From Antilocapra americana (taxonomy: Eukaryota; Chordata; Mammalia; Artiodactyla; Antilocapridae): a DNA stretch of 64,000 nt. Within the stretch, counting starts at the first letter, position 1. Each line of letters opens with the position of its first letter. This document shows positions 21,831-31,620 of this stretch, one piece after another. Position numbers and translations under genes: made by a program. The DNA lies in contig ML660203.1 in NCBI GenBank assembly GCA_007570785.1, forward strand, positions 7,994,638 to 8,058,637, read 5' to 3'. A model generated the notes under the pieces. That model searched no databases. It was not told the origin of the DNA and was given only the letters and a program-made list of their open reading frames with translations.

Positions 21831-22454
21831 ACACTCAGAAGAAGAAAGGGAGGAAGGGAAGAGCGGTCCCGAGCAGTGACAATGCCTACCTCGCAGTGCT
21901 AGGAAGGTCTGACAATATACAAAAGGCCTGGCCTTAGCAGAGGCAAACATCACACCACCCCCCATATACACCAAACATACACACAACACACTCGTATCTC
22001 ACACAGGGATGGGAAGGGGCCTGAGCGCAGCCCTACCTCCCTGTCCACGCCCATGCTCTCCCGAAGTCCCCTGATGAACCGGAGAGATGAGGGTCAGACG
22101 CACAGACTAGCAGAAGTCGACCTGGCCTCATGACTCGCAAAGACCATCAGGCTCCTCAGAGCCAGCCAGCCCACATTGTCCCTGGAAGGCTTTGCACTCT
22201 CCCTGTCCTCCAGGAATTTCTCACACCCCAAAAGTGGCAGGTCGCCGCCCCCCACCACTGTAGGAGCAGCATGAGCTCCTGACACCTCTTCCTTGCTATC
22301 ACACCTCGGCTTCGAGGACCGAGGACCAGAGATCATTGAGCAGCCTCGGAAAATTCCTACCATGGCCTGCGGGGAGCCCAGTGTGGACCAGGGCAGCACC
22401 CCCACCCCTAGCCCACCCTGCACCTACTGCACAGATGGAGACGCTGAGACCCAG
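21831..22454. other. Single-copy DNA
   Basis: No repeat or coding signal recognised. Confidence 0.45.
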
Positions 22455-22580
22455 GCCAGCCTCCTGCCTGGATACCCGAGTCACACAGACCTGGCTTCAC
22501 ATGCTCGCTCTAATGCCCACCAGCTCTACAGTCTCAGTTTCATCACAGGTTAAATGGGGATGAGTACGGCGCCTTGCCCG
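22455..22580 (+). repeat. MIR SINE fragment
   Basis: 'gacctggcttcacatgctcg' and 'tctcagtttcatcacaggtt' then 'aaatggggatgagtac': MIR core and 3' half. Confidence 0.65.
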
Positions 22581-22890
22581 CTCCACTGCAGGGTGCACAC
22601 ATGAACACAGGCATCAGAGGGCCCTGTCACCCCTAATAGCAGACAGTGTCCAGCCAAGACAAGCCCCCTCAGAACCATCCCTGCAAAGCTGCCTGCTTAG
22701 CCTCACTCAGAACCCCAAAGCCTGGCCCAGAAAAGGCAGGCAACCAAACCAGGGTCACACAGCAAGACCCCAGCCTGCAGAGATGTGAACTTGGGCTCTG
22801 TTTGGCTGAAACTCCAGCCCTGAGCCTCCCACCCTGAAGTGGATCTGGCAGAGCCAAGCAGGTGCCAGGGCTTGGCGGCAGCCGGGGGAG

Positions 22891-22914
22891 GGAGGCAGGC
22901 AGGCAGGCAGGCAG
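22891..22914. repeat. (AGGC)n short tandem repeat
   Basis: About five to six uninterrupted GGCA units. Confidence 0.9.
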
Positions 22915-22929
22915 CTGGGGGTGGTAGGA

Positions 22930-23204
22930 AGAACCTTTTTTCCCCGTGTCTTTAGCAAACCCGGATCCCCGTTTCCAAGCTGCGCTCCAGAACCCTCAGC
23001 GGCTGCTGCGTCACTGCGCGCAGTCAGCCCACAGTGGGCGGAAGGGAAGGTTCCCTCCCTCTGGCAGGGGCTGGGGGCAGGGGGAAGGCAGCTATGGGGG
23101 GTGGCAGGAGTGAGCAGAGTGAGGGCTCCCTGACACCTCCTGGCTGGGTTTACCCCTGGAATTATAGAGGGCTGAGTTGGGGGAACCTCGGAGACTTAAC
23201 CCCC
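22930..23204. other. GC-rich single-copy DNA, possible regulatory segment
   Basis: Within it, 22960-23060 is relatively CpG-containing, with GCTGCTGCGTCACTGCGCGC (CRE/AP-1-like TGCGTCAC next to a TGCGCGCA, NRF1-like core). No exon signal. Confidence 0.35.
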
Positions 23205-23290
23205 AGCATCCCACAAACAGATGGAGACCATGAGGCTCAGAGAGATGCTGCAACTCAGTCGGCAACACACAGCAGCAAGGCAGCTCACCA
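23205..23290 (-). repeat. MIR SINE fragment
   Basis: 'gaccatgaggctcagagaga' and 'gcaactcagtcggcaacaca' fit antisense MIR. Confidence 0.55.
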
Positions 23291-23484
23291 TTCTTATCCC
23301 CAGCCCCCGTCCCCTAGCAGCTGCAAAGCAAAAGCCTCCTGGAGCCACCTCTATCACCACAGGCTCAGCTGTCACTGTAGAAAGAAACATATCAGAACCA
23401 GAGGCCCAGTTCTCACCCCCAAGCCCCAGCACCTGGGACTGCACAGACCCCGCCTGCATGATCACAAATGCCTCATTTGTATTT

Positions 23485-23545
23485 GTGAGCCCATGTCACG
23501 GATCACAGCACAGTGCTAGGTACACAGCAGGTGCTCAATAAGGGG
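23485..23545 (+). repeat. L2 LINE 3' terminus
   Basis: 'gcacagtgctaggtacacag' then 'caggtgctcaataagg'. 23546-24150 that follows is single-copy with nothing recognised. Confidence 0.65.
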
Positions 23546-24154
23546 TCTTGTATTCCGTGTATAAGCCGGGATGCTGGCCCCATTTCTACACTGTCAAAGA
23601 CGGAACCCGCCCACATCATGTGTTTTCTAAAGATGACCCTCTCGTGTACCAAATGTCGCTTGAGCCATTTTTGAAGCAAACTCCGGGAGATGGATTACCT
23701 GCACAGGCCTTACGCTAAAGAGAGGAAAACGAACGCCAGGTTTGTTTTGCTACCTTCTCAGGAGCGTCTGCACCCCTGTGACGAGGCCCTGGGGGCCGTG
23801 GGGGTGTGTGAGAGAGGCCCTGTCACACATCCTCATCCCCCTGCCCGGAAGCCATAACTGTATGCTAGTGGCGACCACGGGAGCTGGGAGAAGCCAGCTC
23901 AAACTAACAGCAGGCTTCCTCCGGGGCCGCTGGCAGGGCCTGGGAGGCGAGGCGCTGCTGAGTGACCAGTGACATCCATGGGCACTCTGACGTTGCTCTC
24001 AGGCCAGGCTGAGCTCCGCCTCCAGTGTGTGTCCAGGTGCCCTCACGCCAGGATCTGGGTTTGTCACATGCGATTCTCTGCCTAACCCCCACCTTCCGTG
24101 CCCCCGACCCATCATTTCTGTTGATCAAATGGTAACTTTAGAATCTCCAGAACA

Positions 24155-24310
24155 TGGGGCTAAGACTAGACTCTGAATGCTAACTGACCTGGATTCAAAC
24201 CCTGGTGCCACCATTTCACCACCTGAGGGACTTTGGAGCACCTGCCACAGCTCTCAGTGCCTCAGTTTCTTCCTCTGTAAAATGGGGAGAGTAATCAGAG
24301 GGTGGGATGG
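24155..24310 (+). repeat. MIR SINE
   Basis: 'gacctggattcaaaccctgg', 'cctcagtttcttcctctgta' and 'aaatggggagagtaatcaga': a well-preserved sense MIR. Confidence 0.88.
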
Positions 24311-24708
24311 GATGAGAGGAGAAGCAGGATTTACGGGGCTCAGAGCCGCTGCTCACTCAGCAGAGGGCCCAGCCCTGTGCTTGCCTCCTGGGATGCCGTC
24401 ACAGGGGCTCTGCAGAATGAATGGGTATTCATCCATGATTCCTTGTTGTTATTATTATCATCATCAACATCAGCAGGGATCCCCAAGCCTGGTTTTGCAG
24501 CCAGCCCTGGTGAAGGGTGTAACAAAATTCTCCAAACAAAATTTGCTTCCATTCATTTTGGGTTTTTGAAAAGGCCATGTCAGACAGCTCCATGGGGAGG
24601 AGGTGGCATTGCAAAACGAGCCCAGAAGAATCTGGGCCCCACTCCTTGGTTCGGGAAACGAGGTACAATCGGTGAGCAAGGGGGGCCCTAGGAGCCCAGT
24701 GGCAGGGG
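24311..24708. other. Single-copy DNA
   Basis: Contains a short ATT/ATC-rich patch (24446-24472). No gene or repeat recognised. Confidence 0.45.
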
Positions 24709-24830
24709 ACTCCCGTGGTGTGGGTTTATCTCCACCCTCTGAGTGACCTTCAGCAGCCAACCAACTGCTCAGAGCCTCAGTTTCCTCATCTGTCAAATGG
24801 AGACAACATCCCTTTGTATTCACATTCCTC
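24709..24830 (+). repeat. MIR SINE
   Basis: 'tctgagtgaccttcagcagc' and 'gcctcagtttcctcatctgt' followed by 'caaatggagacaa'. Confidence 0.8.
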
Positions 24831-25589
24831 CCTGGGGGTGATTGGAAGATAGAGGGGGTGGATTAAAAGTGTCCAGCAAACTGTGGAGTACTGCACACGC
24901 CCTAGAGGCCTCAGTCCTGGCCTGGGGCAACCACAAGGAGACTCTGGAGGGGGTGTGAGAGCGGAACAGGCACCCCTCCCCCCCAACTAACGGAAGTCCA
25001 GTCACTGGAGTCTTAAAGGGCTCCCCCCACAAGAGTCTGATGAAGTGGGGAGTGGGCTTGTCTTTGTGCCACACAGGAAGCCCCTCCTAGTGCTAGCCTT
25101 TCTCAAAGAGGCTGCAGTGAGAGTTAGAACGGCAAGGCTCCCCCACCCCCCAACAAGCTAAGCCAGCCCCCACACTCCAGTAACCATCAGGGTCCTCCCT
25201 CAGAAGGAACCGCAGAGCCTCACACGCGGCCCCTCAAAGCCACCAACCCCACGGTGGGAGAGCCCTCCTCACACCCAGAGAAGAGGAGTCCCTTCCCAGG
25301 CTGTCGGGATCACAGACTCTAGACTGCAAGCAGACACAAGGACTCTCTGAGTTCACCAGACCCTACCTTTCACTTTACCAAGACAGTGCAAAGAGGGGAC
25401 ATGCTTGGCCCAAGGGCACACGCCTGGCCCAAGGGCACACAGCAAGGCAGCACTGGGGCTCCTGGCATCGGCTGGACACCCACCCTGACAGCACAGTGCC
25501 CTTCTCCAGGGCCACCTCCATGGCCAGCCTGCTCAGGAGGCTACCTCTTTCAGGAGGCTGACCCTACCTACCCCAAGCCCACCCAGCAC
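24831..25589. other. GC-rich single-copy DNA with a weak MIR
   Basis: 25350-25465 holds 'aaggGCACACagcaag'-type MIR core remnants. The rest shows no repeat or exon signal. Confidence 0.4.
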
Positions 25590-25900
25590 TGGCTGCCTTG
25601 CTGCCTCTGACCATGCAGTTCTCTCAGCCAATAGTGCCCTTCCCTGCCATCCCTCATCGACCCAAATCCCTCTAATCCTCCAAAATCCACCCCAGATCCA
25701 GTGGACATCCTCCAGGAAGCACTCCCACAGGTCCACGCTAGGGGCCCCTTCCCAGCACTGGGGCCGCCCCAGCCTCCAACACGGAAGGGCATCTGGCGGG
25801 ATGATGAGAGTTTACAGAACAGGGCCCTGTGGGCTGGACTCCGAGTCCCCGCACCTGGCACAGGGCTGGGCACTCAGCAGGCCTCGGGAAGCCCTGGGGG
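25590..25900 (+). repeat. L2 LINE fragment
   Basis: 'tcctccaggaagcactccca' and 'gcacctggcacagggctggg' with 'cactcagcaggcctcggga' fit the L2 3' region. Diverged. 25901-26177 beyond it is unrecognised. Confidence 0.55.
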
Positions 25901-26177
25901 CCCAAAGACAGAACGGAGGATTAGAAGCTGGGGAGGTGAAGGTGCTGGTGGCCTAGTGAAAGGAAGATGGGATGAACCAGTAAATGAGTGACGATATGAG
26001 CAGATGAACTGATTCAGGAAGAAATGAACTGACGTAGGAAGAAATGCCTGGCAAGACGGGCACACAGATATACCCTCAGAGATGTAGGGTCTTGCCCAAA
26101 TGTGGCCCCTCACCCTCTTGTAGGGCCTCCAGAGGCCCATAGATGTAGTGGGATTTTATCTTTTAAAGAACTAACCA

Positions 26178-26296
26178 CTCTATTTTTTTTGGCCGTGCTG
26201 AGTGGCATCCGGGAACTTCCCCGACCAGGGACAGAACCCATGCACCCTGCAGTGGACGCAGACTCTTGACCGCTGGACCACCAGGGAAATCCCTGT
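26178..26296 (-). mobile_element. CHR-type tRNA SINE
   Basis: Antisense: T-rich tail 'ctctattttttttggccgtg', then 'gaccagggacagaacccatg' and 'gctggaccaccagggaaatc' (head). Confidence 0.92.
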
Positions 26297-26539
26297 CCTG
26301 GGGTTTTGGAGCCTACAGGCCTGTCACCCCCCCAGAGCCCAGCCAAAGGACTCTAGGCTTGCAGACCCGCTGGGAGGCCAGGAACCCACAGAGATGGTCC
26401 GGGTGGCGACTGGGAGCGGCCAAGGGTCCAACACGCTCTACCAGCCAGCCCTTGACTGAGAACAGCCTAGATCTGTCCTCAGCCCCAGGGGAACGGCATG
26501 AAGAGGCAGGCATAACCCTGGCCCTCCCCACGCCAATTA

Positions 26540-26880
26540 CACAGAGTGACATCCAGTGATAAGGAACTGTGACCCGCACAGTGAAGGCAGAGGCCCAAGG
26601 GGCATCAAGGTGGTGACAGAGATACAACCTGGCCTGGGGACCAAGGAAGATGAGTGGTAGTTAAGCAGGCAAACAGGGAGAAGGGAGCTCCGGAGGTTCA
26701 AAGGAACCAGCATGTGCTAAGGCCCTGAGGCTGGAGGAAACCTGGCCTATTCCAGGAACTGAAAGCAGGCCAAGGGGACTGGGGCCAAAGAGGGAGGTGG
26801 GGAGGTGGTGCAAGACGCGGCTAGAGGAGTAGCAAGTTGGGGAAGGAGTCTGGGCTTCATCTTGGGAGCTGTGGGCAATT
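26540..26880 (-). repeat. L2 LINE, antisense
   Basis: 'aaccagcatgtgctaaggcc', 'aactgaaagcaggccaaggg' and the general layout match the antisense L2 3' region. 'gagtacctactgtgtgcttt' (26885-26904) follows from another old repeat end. Confidence 0.55.
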
Positions 26881-26961
26881 ATTGAGTACCTACTGTGTGC
26901 TTTAAAAGTATCTGCATTCAAGATTTTATGAAGTCCCATTCCAGAGTGTTTGAGTGAACAT

Positions 26962-27182
26962 GTTGGTGTGCACATGTACTCAATAGAATCCCACTCTTTT
27001 CAACCCCATGGGCTATAGCCCACCAGGCTCCTCTGTCCACGGAATTCTCCAGACAAGAATACTGGAGAGGGTTGCCAGTTCCTTCTCCTGGGGATCTTCC
27101 CGACTCAGGGATCAAACCTGTGTCTTCTGTGTCTCCTGCACTGGCAGGCAGATTCTTTACCACTGAGCTATCTGGGAAGCCC
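26962..27182 (-). mobile_element. Bov-tA SINE
   Basis: Antisense full-length copy ending in the head GCTATCTGGGAAGCCC. It has a small insertion duplicating TGTGTCT in the head (27118-27134). Confidence 0.94.
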
Positions 27183-27649
27183 AAGTGGAAGTGCTTAAAT
27201 GCACTGTAATCAGATAATGCTATTTTTTAATGCTTTTTTGAATGACTGAATGAATCAATCAATCAGTCATGGACAGGGGGTGGGTAGAGACCACCTGCCC
27301 TGTGTCACACAGAGTGCCCGATACAATTTCTCAGAGCCTCCCCATTATGGAGAAACACTGGCATTTATGAAGCCAGAACCTAACGAGATGCCTGTGGGTA
27401 CCCGGGGTACGTCCAATACGTCACTGAGTCCTCCAAAAGCACCAAAGTACACAGCCCATAGTTAGTTTCCAAGGGCTGCACAGCCTTCTCTTCAAAAATA
27501 ACAACTAAGCTGCCAAGCAGCCTCGCGCTCAGGGCAGAGCCCTCAAACCTGCAGCTCCATTCCAAAGCTGGCACAAGCTGGGTGCTGCCCTGGGTCCCAC
27601 AGAACAGCCATCCCTTGGCCCACCCCACCCCACCGCACGCTTTCTCTCC
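27183..27649. other. Single-copy DNA
   Basis: A (GAAT)n-like patch at 27239-27262. Otherwise unrecognised. Confidence 0.4.
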
Positions 27650-27800
27650 AGTCTGGACCTCGTCCTCTGTTCCCAAGGCTCAGCACAGACCACCTCCCCC
27701 TGACAAATCAGGGGCTCCTGGAGGGTGGGGACCACATCAGGCCATCCCAAGTCTCCAGCACCTCTCAGGCCCAGCCTGGCCTCCAATGGATGAATGAGGG
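27650..27800 (+). repeat. L2 LINE 3' end
   Basis: 'cctggagggtggggaccaca' then 'tccagcacctctcaggccca' and 'ggcctccaatggatgaatga' is an L2 3' end. It explains part of a long minus-strand open frame over 27.5-28.1 kb that is not a gene. Confidence 0.6.
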
Positions 27801-29199
27801 GCGGGGGCCCTGGACACCACACACAAGCACTCTTGGCAAAGTCCAGCTGCCGTCTCCCAGCTCCAGGAGGACCCAGGAGCCCTGGGGCACCCCAGCCACA
27901 GCGCAGGCACGAGCACACACGCCTGCCCCACGTGCGCAGCCACTGTCTCCAGGAGCTGCTCGGAATACAACCAGCATCTGCCACTGACTGGCCGCCAACA
28001 GCAGGCTCCGGGGCCTGGCGGTGGCTCCGGGCACTCCAGTGACCAGCGGGCCATCGGCTCTGCGGCCCCACCCAGTCCTGCTCCCTCAGGAGTCTGGCTC
28101 AGGCCCCGCAGGCCACCCAGCAGCCCACAGTCCCCTCAGGGGGACCGAAACTGGCTACTCCTCCAACAGCTACTCTCTGAGACAGTCCTGTACAATCTCG
28201 CACCACCTCCCACCTGGCAGAAAACACAGCCCCCCTCTCACCCGTGGAGGCTCAGCGGTGGAGAGAGCCAGGACCTCAGGGACCTGGGCTGGCAGCCGGC
28301 TGGCCTCCTTTGAAGGTGGGGACCACAGCTCCCTCCCCCTCTGTCATTTCCACTTCCAGGCAGGTGGGGGTGCGGGAACCTTTCCCCCTACTAGCCCGGC
28401 CCTCCAAGCCTGAGGCTTCCCATCCTGGGGGCACCTCCTCCACCCCCCCTCACTTCTCAACCCCCACAACTGGCCTTCCCCAACCCAGAAACCCTTCCCC
28501 TGTTTCATTCTTCCCCACCACATCAACAGTCAGTCTCTGGCAGTACCTCTGCAACACAGGCAGAGCGGAGGAAGAAGGGAGAAGGGAGAGGGATGAAGGG
28601 ACATAGGAACGGAAGGATGGAGGGGGCTCGGAGGCAAGCGGGCTGGTCCAAAGAGGCCAGGGGCCATCACATGTCCAGGAGCGCAGGTCCCCTTCCCAGC
28701 AGCCCTGGCACATCTGGACCCAGCTGGCCTCACTGTCCACCTGGTCCGCCAGCCACCCTCTCTGAACGCGAACCCCTTTCACCATGGGGCGCCGCACGTG
28801 GGGGCCTCCCGTAGCCATGTGAGCGCCCCCCCCAAGTCCAGGTGCCCGGGTCAGCTCGGGCCCTTCCTGGGTTCGCAAACAGGGAGGGGGCGCTATGCAG
28901 CGCTGGGGTGGGAGGTGTGTGTGTGTTGCCCTTGCCTCCTCCCCAGATGCCAGGTCCCAGAAAAGAGCTGGGGAAGGAGGGGTGCCCGGTCAGGCAGGCC
29001 CCCGGGGCTACCGAGGCGGGATCAGAGAGAGCCGGGCTGAATGGAGGAATGCCCGGGCCGGCCGACTGGGCAGAGCCCTCCTCCTCAGCTCCAAGGTTGG
29101 TGGGCAGGGAAGGGGTCTACCTGACCCCCTGGCCGCCTTGCGGATAGAGGGTCGGGCTGGAGGAGGGACTTCTCAGCTTTGGTAACCCGCTGACAAGGG
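27801..29199. other. GC-rich single-copy DNA left of the CpG island
   Basis: No recognised repeat. Open frames on both strands are long only because stop codons are rare at this GC level. If the minus-strand promoter model at 29.6 kb is right, this is the start of intron 1. Confidence 0.4.
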
Positions 29200-29644
29200 G
29201 GAGTCCGCGGGAAACAGAGCTGGAATGGGGGCCCAGCCCTGGACAGGGGGTTCCGGGCCCCAGCGCCACCGCCTCCTCCGCCCCCGCGGCTCGAGGGTCG
29301 GGCGGGAGGAGACCTAGATTGGGGATCCCACCCAGAGAAGGGGGGCTTCCCAGCCGCAGAACCGCCCCCTCGGATCCAGGGCTCAGAAGACTGAACTGGC
29401 AGGGGGAGGGGGCTTTTCTGCGCCAGCGCCGCCCCTCGGTTCGGGGAGGTCTGTCCGAGAGGAGACCCGGATTTGGGGGTCTTGCCGAGGGACGGGGCGC
29501 GTCGCCCCGGAAAGGGGGTCCTCCGCGCTACCGCGCACCACCCCCGCGCCCTCACCTGCGCCCGGCGCCCCGGCCGCCTCTGGCCCGCTCGGCCGCTGCG
29601 CTGCGCCGCCGCCGCCGCTCGGGTCCGCTCGCAGGTCCGCCCGC

Positions 29645-29683
29645 CTAGGCCCCGGCCCCGGCCCCGGCCCGCGGGCACCCCAT
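29645..29683 (-). CDS. Candidate 12-codon upstream ORF (Gly-Ala repeat)
   Basis: ATG at 29683 in a strong context (G at -3, G at +4) reads MGCPRAGAGAGA then TAG. The Ala-Gly repeat is encoded by GGGGCC hexamers. It lies about 90 nt before the predicted splice donor. Upstream ORFs of this type normally lower translation of the main ORF. Whether it is transcribed or translated is not shown by the sequence. Confidence 0.35.
   Translation of the reverse strand: MGCPRAGAGAGA
29648..29670 (-). repeat. GGGGCC hexanucleotide repeat
   Basis: Three full GGCCCC units plus GGCCC on the plus strand, so (GGGGCC)~3.8 on the minus strand. This gives four G4 runs on the transcript strand of the predicted exon, enough in principle for a G-quadruplex. 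Confidence 0.9.
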
Positions 29684-30004
29684 GCCTCTCCTCCGGCCGG
29701 CGCGGCGCCCCAGATGCGGCTGCGGGAGGAGGAGCCGCGCGGCCCCGGCTCCCCGAGAGCGGCGGGGAGGGGGCGGGGGGCGGGGAGACGCGCGCGGGGG
29801 AGGGGGCCGCGCGGCTGCGCCCAAAACCAGGCGCGGATCCGGCCGCCGGCGCGGGGCTGGGGGTAGGGGGCGCCGTTTCCAACGCCCACCCCCACCCACG
29901 GCCCGCAGCCCCACGGGGAGGGGGAGGTGTCCGCGGCCGGCAGCGCTCGGTCGCGAGCCGGAAGGGCGCTTAGAGATCCCCAGTTGGCCGCCCAGAGAGA
30001 GCAG

Positions 30005-30240
30005 GCTACTGGCACAAGGTCACACAGCGCGGGCTGCGGTAGCGCGGGAACCTGGAAATCCAGGCTCCAGAGTGGGTCAGCGAGATCCTAGGTTGCTGAG
30101 CGCAGGCCCCTCGGAGAAGAGAGACGGAGGCCCACACGGGACGAGATTGGCCCGGTTCGTACCGTGCTAGTCTGGAGGCCCTTGGGATTCGAACTTAAGG
30201 CTCCTGCCGCTGAGAACATTGCCCCCTCCTGGTGACCCGT
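30005..30240 (-). repeat. MIR SINE at the island edge
   Basis: 'ggcacaaggtcacacagcgc' and 'cctggaaatccaggctccag' fit antisense MIR, unusually CpG-rich for so old a repeat. 30190-30215 has tRNA-like 'gggattcgaacttaaggctc', probably a second MIR 5' end. Confidence 0.55.
30219..30232 (-). promoter_or_regulatory. Candidate CTCF-binding site
   Basis: Minus strand CCAGGAGGGGGCAA resembles the CTCF core CCA(G/C)(C/T)AG(A/G)(G/T)GGC, differing at one inner position. It lies about 130 bp outside the CpG island. Motif match only. Confidence 0.35.
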
Positions 30241-30369
30241 TTCCTGCAGAAACCTCCCCTGTGGTGTCTTCTTGCCTGTGGCAGCATGGGGGTTAAAAAC
30301 CATCCCTGAGGTTGACGTACCGGGCAGAGAGAATCCGTCCTACCTCTCCTGAGGCTCTGCTCTGCGATC

Positions 30370-30530
30370 AGAGAGGAGTGACTGCCTTGTCTGAGCCCCA
30401 GTTTCTCCACCTGTGAAATGGGGACAATACCGGTATAGTATCCCCAGCCGGGATGGGATCGAGGAAGCAAAGAGATAATGGATGTAAGCTCCTTGCTAGT
30501 GCCTGACATTCCGGAAGTGTCAAATGAATG
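30370..30530 (+). repeat. MIR SINE
   Basis: 'tgagccccagtttctccacc', 'tgtgaaatggggacaatacc' and 'gcctgacattcc'. MIR core and 3' half. Confidence 0.82.
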
Positions 30531-30639
30531 TGCTTGCTCTCTCTGCCTCTGACATCTCCCCAGAATGCCAGTTGAATGCAAACAGAGTCAAAATAGTATT
30601 AAAGGATGGCATTCAAGGCTCCTCACAGCTTTTTCCAGT

Positions 30640-31010
30640 TTCATTCACCACCCACCCACACTGCCCACATCCTCATCTCAGAAACGTCTGTTCCAGTACT
30701 TCTCTGCCTTTCCCTGAGCCTGCAAGGCCTTCCCACCGTCTCTCCCTGACAAACTCCTATTCATCCATCAAAGCCCTAAGCCATTAGTTGCATATCCCAG
30801 TTTCACACACTCCCTCTCAGCCCATCTGTGTGCCTCCCTTTATCATTCCCACTGTCTGCTCTAAGTTAGTCTCTATCTTCAAGGGCTCTGTCTGACAAGT
30901 GTGATGAGAGGATGTCACTCAGAGGAGATGACACCATGAGGTCATGTCCCCCAGAGGAGGCAACTTCAGCAGGGCCTGGAAGGAGAAGTGAGTTTGGAGT
31001 TCAGGTTGGG
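30640..31010. repeat. L2 LINE fragments
   Basis: 30640-30890 is sense L2-like ('tgacaaactcctattcatcc', 'atcaaagccctaagccatta'). 30930-31010 is antisense L2-like ('ggcctggaaggagaagtgag'). Both are diverged. 31011-31224 is unrecognised. Confidence 0.5.
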
Positions 31011-31224
31011 GGTAAGGAGGAGAGTATGTAGCAGGCAAAGAGATAGTTATGTTTTAGCAGAGTGTCAATAGGACCACAGAGAATGGACTGCCTGGAGCAG
31101 TTGGGAAGACCTTCTTATCCGAGCTGGGAGCTAGCAAGAGCCAAGAGCTGGACAGTGACCTGGCAACATATGGTCAAGTAAAAGATGAGCAGGATTTGCC
31201 CTGGAGAACACCTCACACAGGGGT

Positions 31225-31412
31225 CCCCAGGAGATTCATACAAGGATGTTCATAGCAGCATCAGTGTGTAAGAGTGGAAAGCTGGACACAGCCTAGCTAT
31301 CCATCAAGCAGAGACAGGACAAGCAGTGATGAATTCAGGCAATGGAAAATTCTCCATGCCATGATCTTCAAAATAGGTGAACCCAAGCCACCTGCCTCTG
31401 TGAAGATGAATC
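31225..31412 (+). mobile_element. L1 LINE 3' fragment
   Basis: 'gatgttcatagcagcatcag' and 'agctggacacagcctagcta' followed by 'tccatcaagca' are the L1 ORF2 end/3' region. An A-run follows at 31414-31429. Confidence 0.75.
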
Positions 31413-31429
31413 TCAAAAAAAAAAAAAAC

Positions 31430-31620
31430 AAGCACACAAACTGTTTTATTTCTGTTTGATATCTAGTTGGTCTTTTTATATGAGACAGATGGACCTTTTG
31501 CCTCTGATATGAGTTTCAAATGTTTTTCCCATGTCAGTTATTTGTCTTTTGACCCTGCTTATATTTTTTAATGTAGTAAAATACAGCATGACTTTCTTAA
31601 AAAAAAACTTCACTGTTGAT
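31430..31620. repeat. Possible old L1 remnant
   Basis: 'ccatgtcagttatttgtctt' with 'ttgaccctgcttatattttt' resembles antisense L1 3' sequence. Diverged and short. Confidence 0.4.

Larger units (their letters stand above)
29556..29930 (-). other. Predicted non-coding first exon
   Basis: On the minus strand an exon ends CGCAG and is followed by GTGAGGGCG, a near-perfect donor (exon/intron boundary 29556/29555). The 5' limit is a guess within the CpG island. The only ATG on this strand between the donor and 30015 is at 29683, and it opens a 12-codon ORF, so the exon should be 5' UTR with the main start in a later exon. It contains (CGG)4 at 29605-29618 and a GGGGCC repeat at 29648-29670. Gene identity unknown; not supported by transcript data here. 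Confidence 0.45.
29200..30090. promoter_or_regulatory. CpG island, probable promoter
   Basis: The only stretch in the window with dense CpG (for example GCGCCGCGCC, CCGCGCGGCC, GCGCGCGGGG). CpG is depleted elsewhere, as expected of methylated mammalian DNA. GC boxes GGGGCGGGG-type occur near 29768-29785. No TATA box. Retained CpG implies a germline-unmethylated promoter. The gene is not identified. The minus direction is preferred because of the splice donor at 29556/29555; bidirectional use is possible. Confidence 0.85.

Noticed and set aside
27529..28071. 180-codon minus-strand open frame
   Set aside because: It overlaps an L2 3' end on the other strand and has no domain or splice structure that I recognise.
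28784..28822. Plus-strand ATG in excellent Kozak context (CACCATGG) next to a CACGTG E-box
   Set aside because: The frame closes after 12 codons, no splice donor of quality follows, and nothing else supports a plus-strand transcript start here.
29085..30015. Long minus-strand open frames (up to 265 codons) in the CpG island
   Set aside because: They begin at non-ATG codons (TTG, GTG), run straight through the consensus splice donor, and translate to Pro/Arg/Gly/Ala-rich low-complexity sequence in several frames at once. High GC removes stop codons, which is enough to explain them.
30190..30215. tRNA-like GGGATTCGAACTTAAGG near the island
   Set aside because: It fits the antisense tRNA-derived part of MIR; no complete tRNA structure around it.
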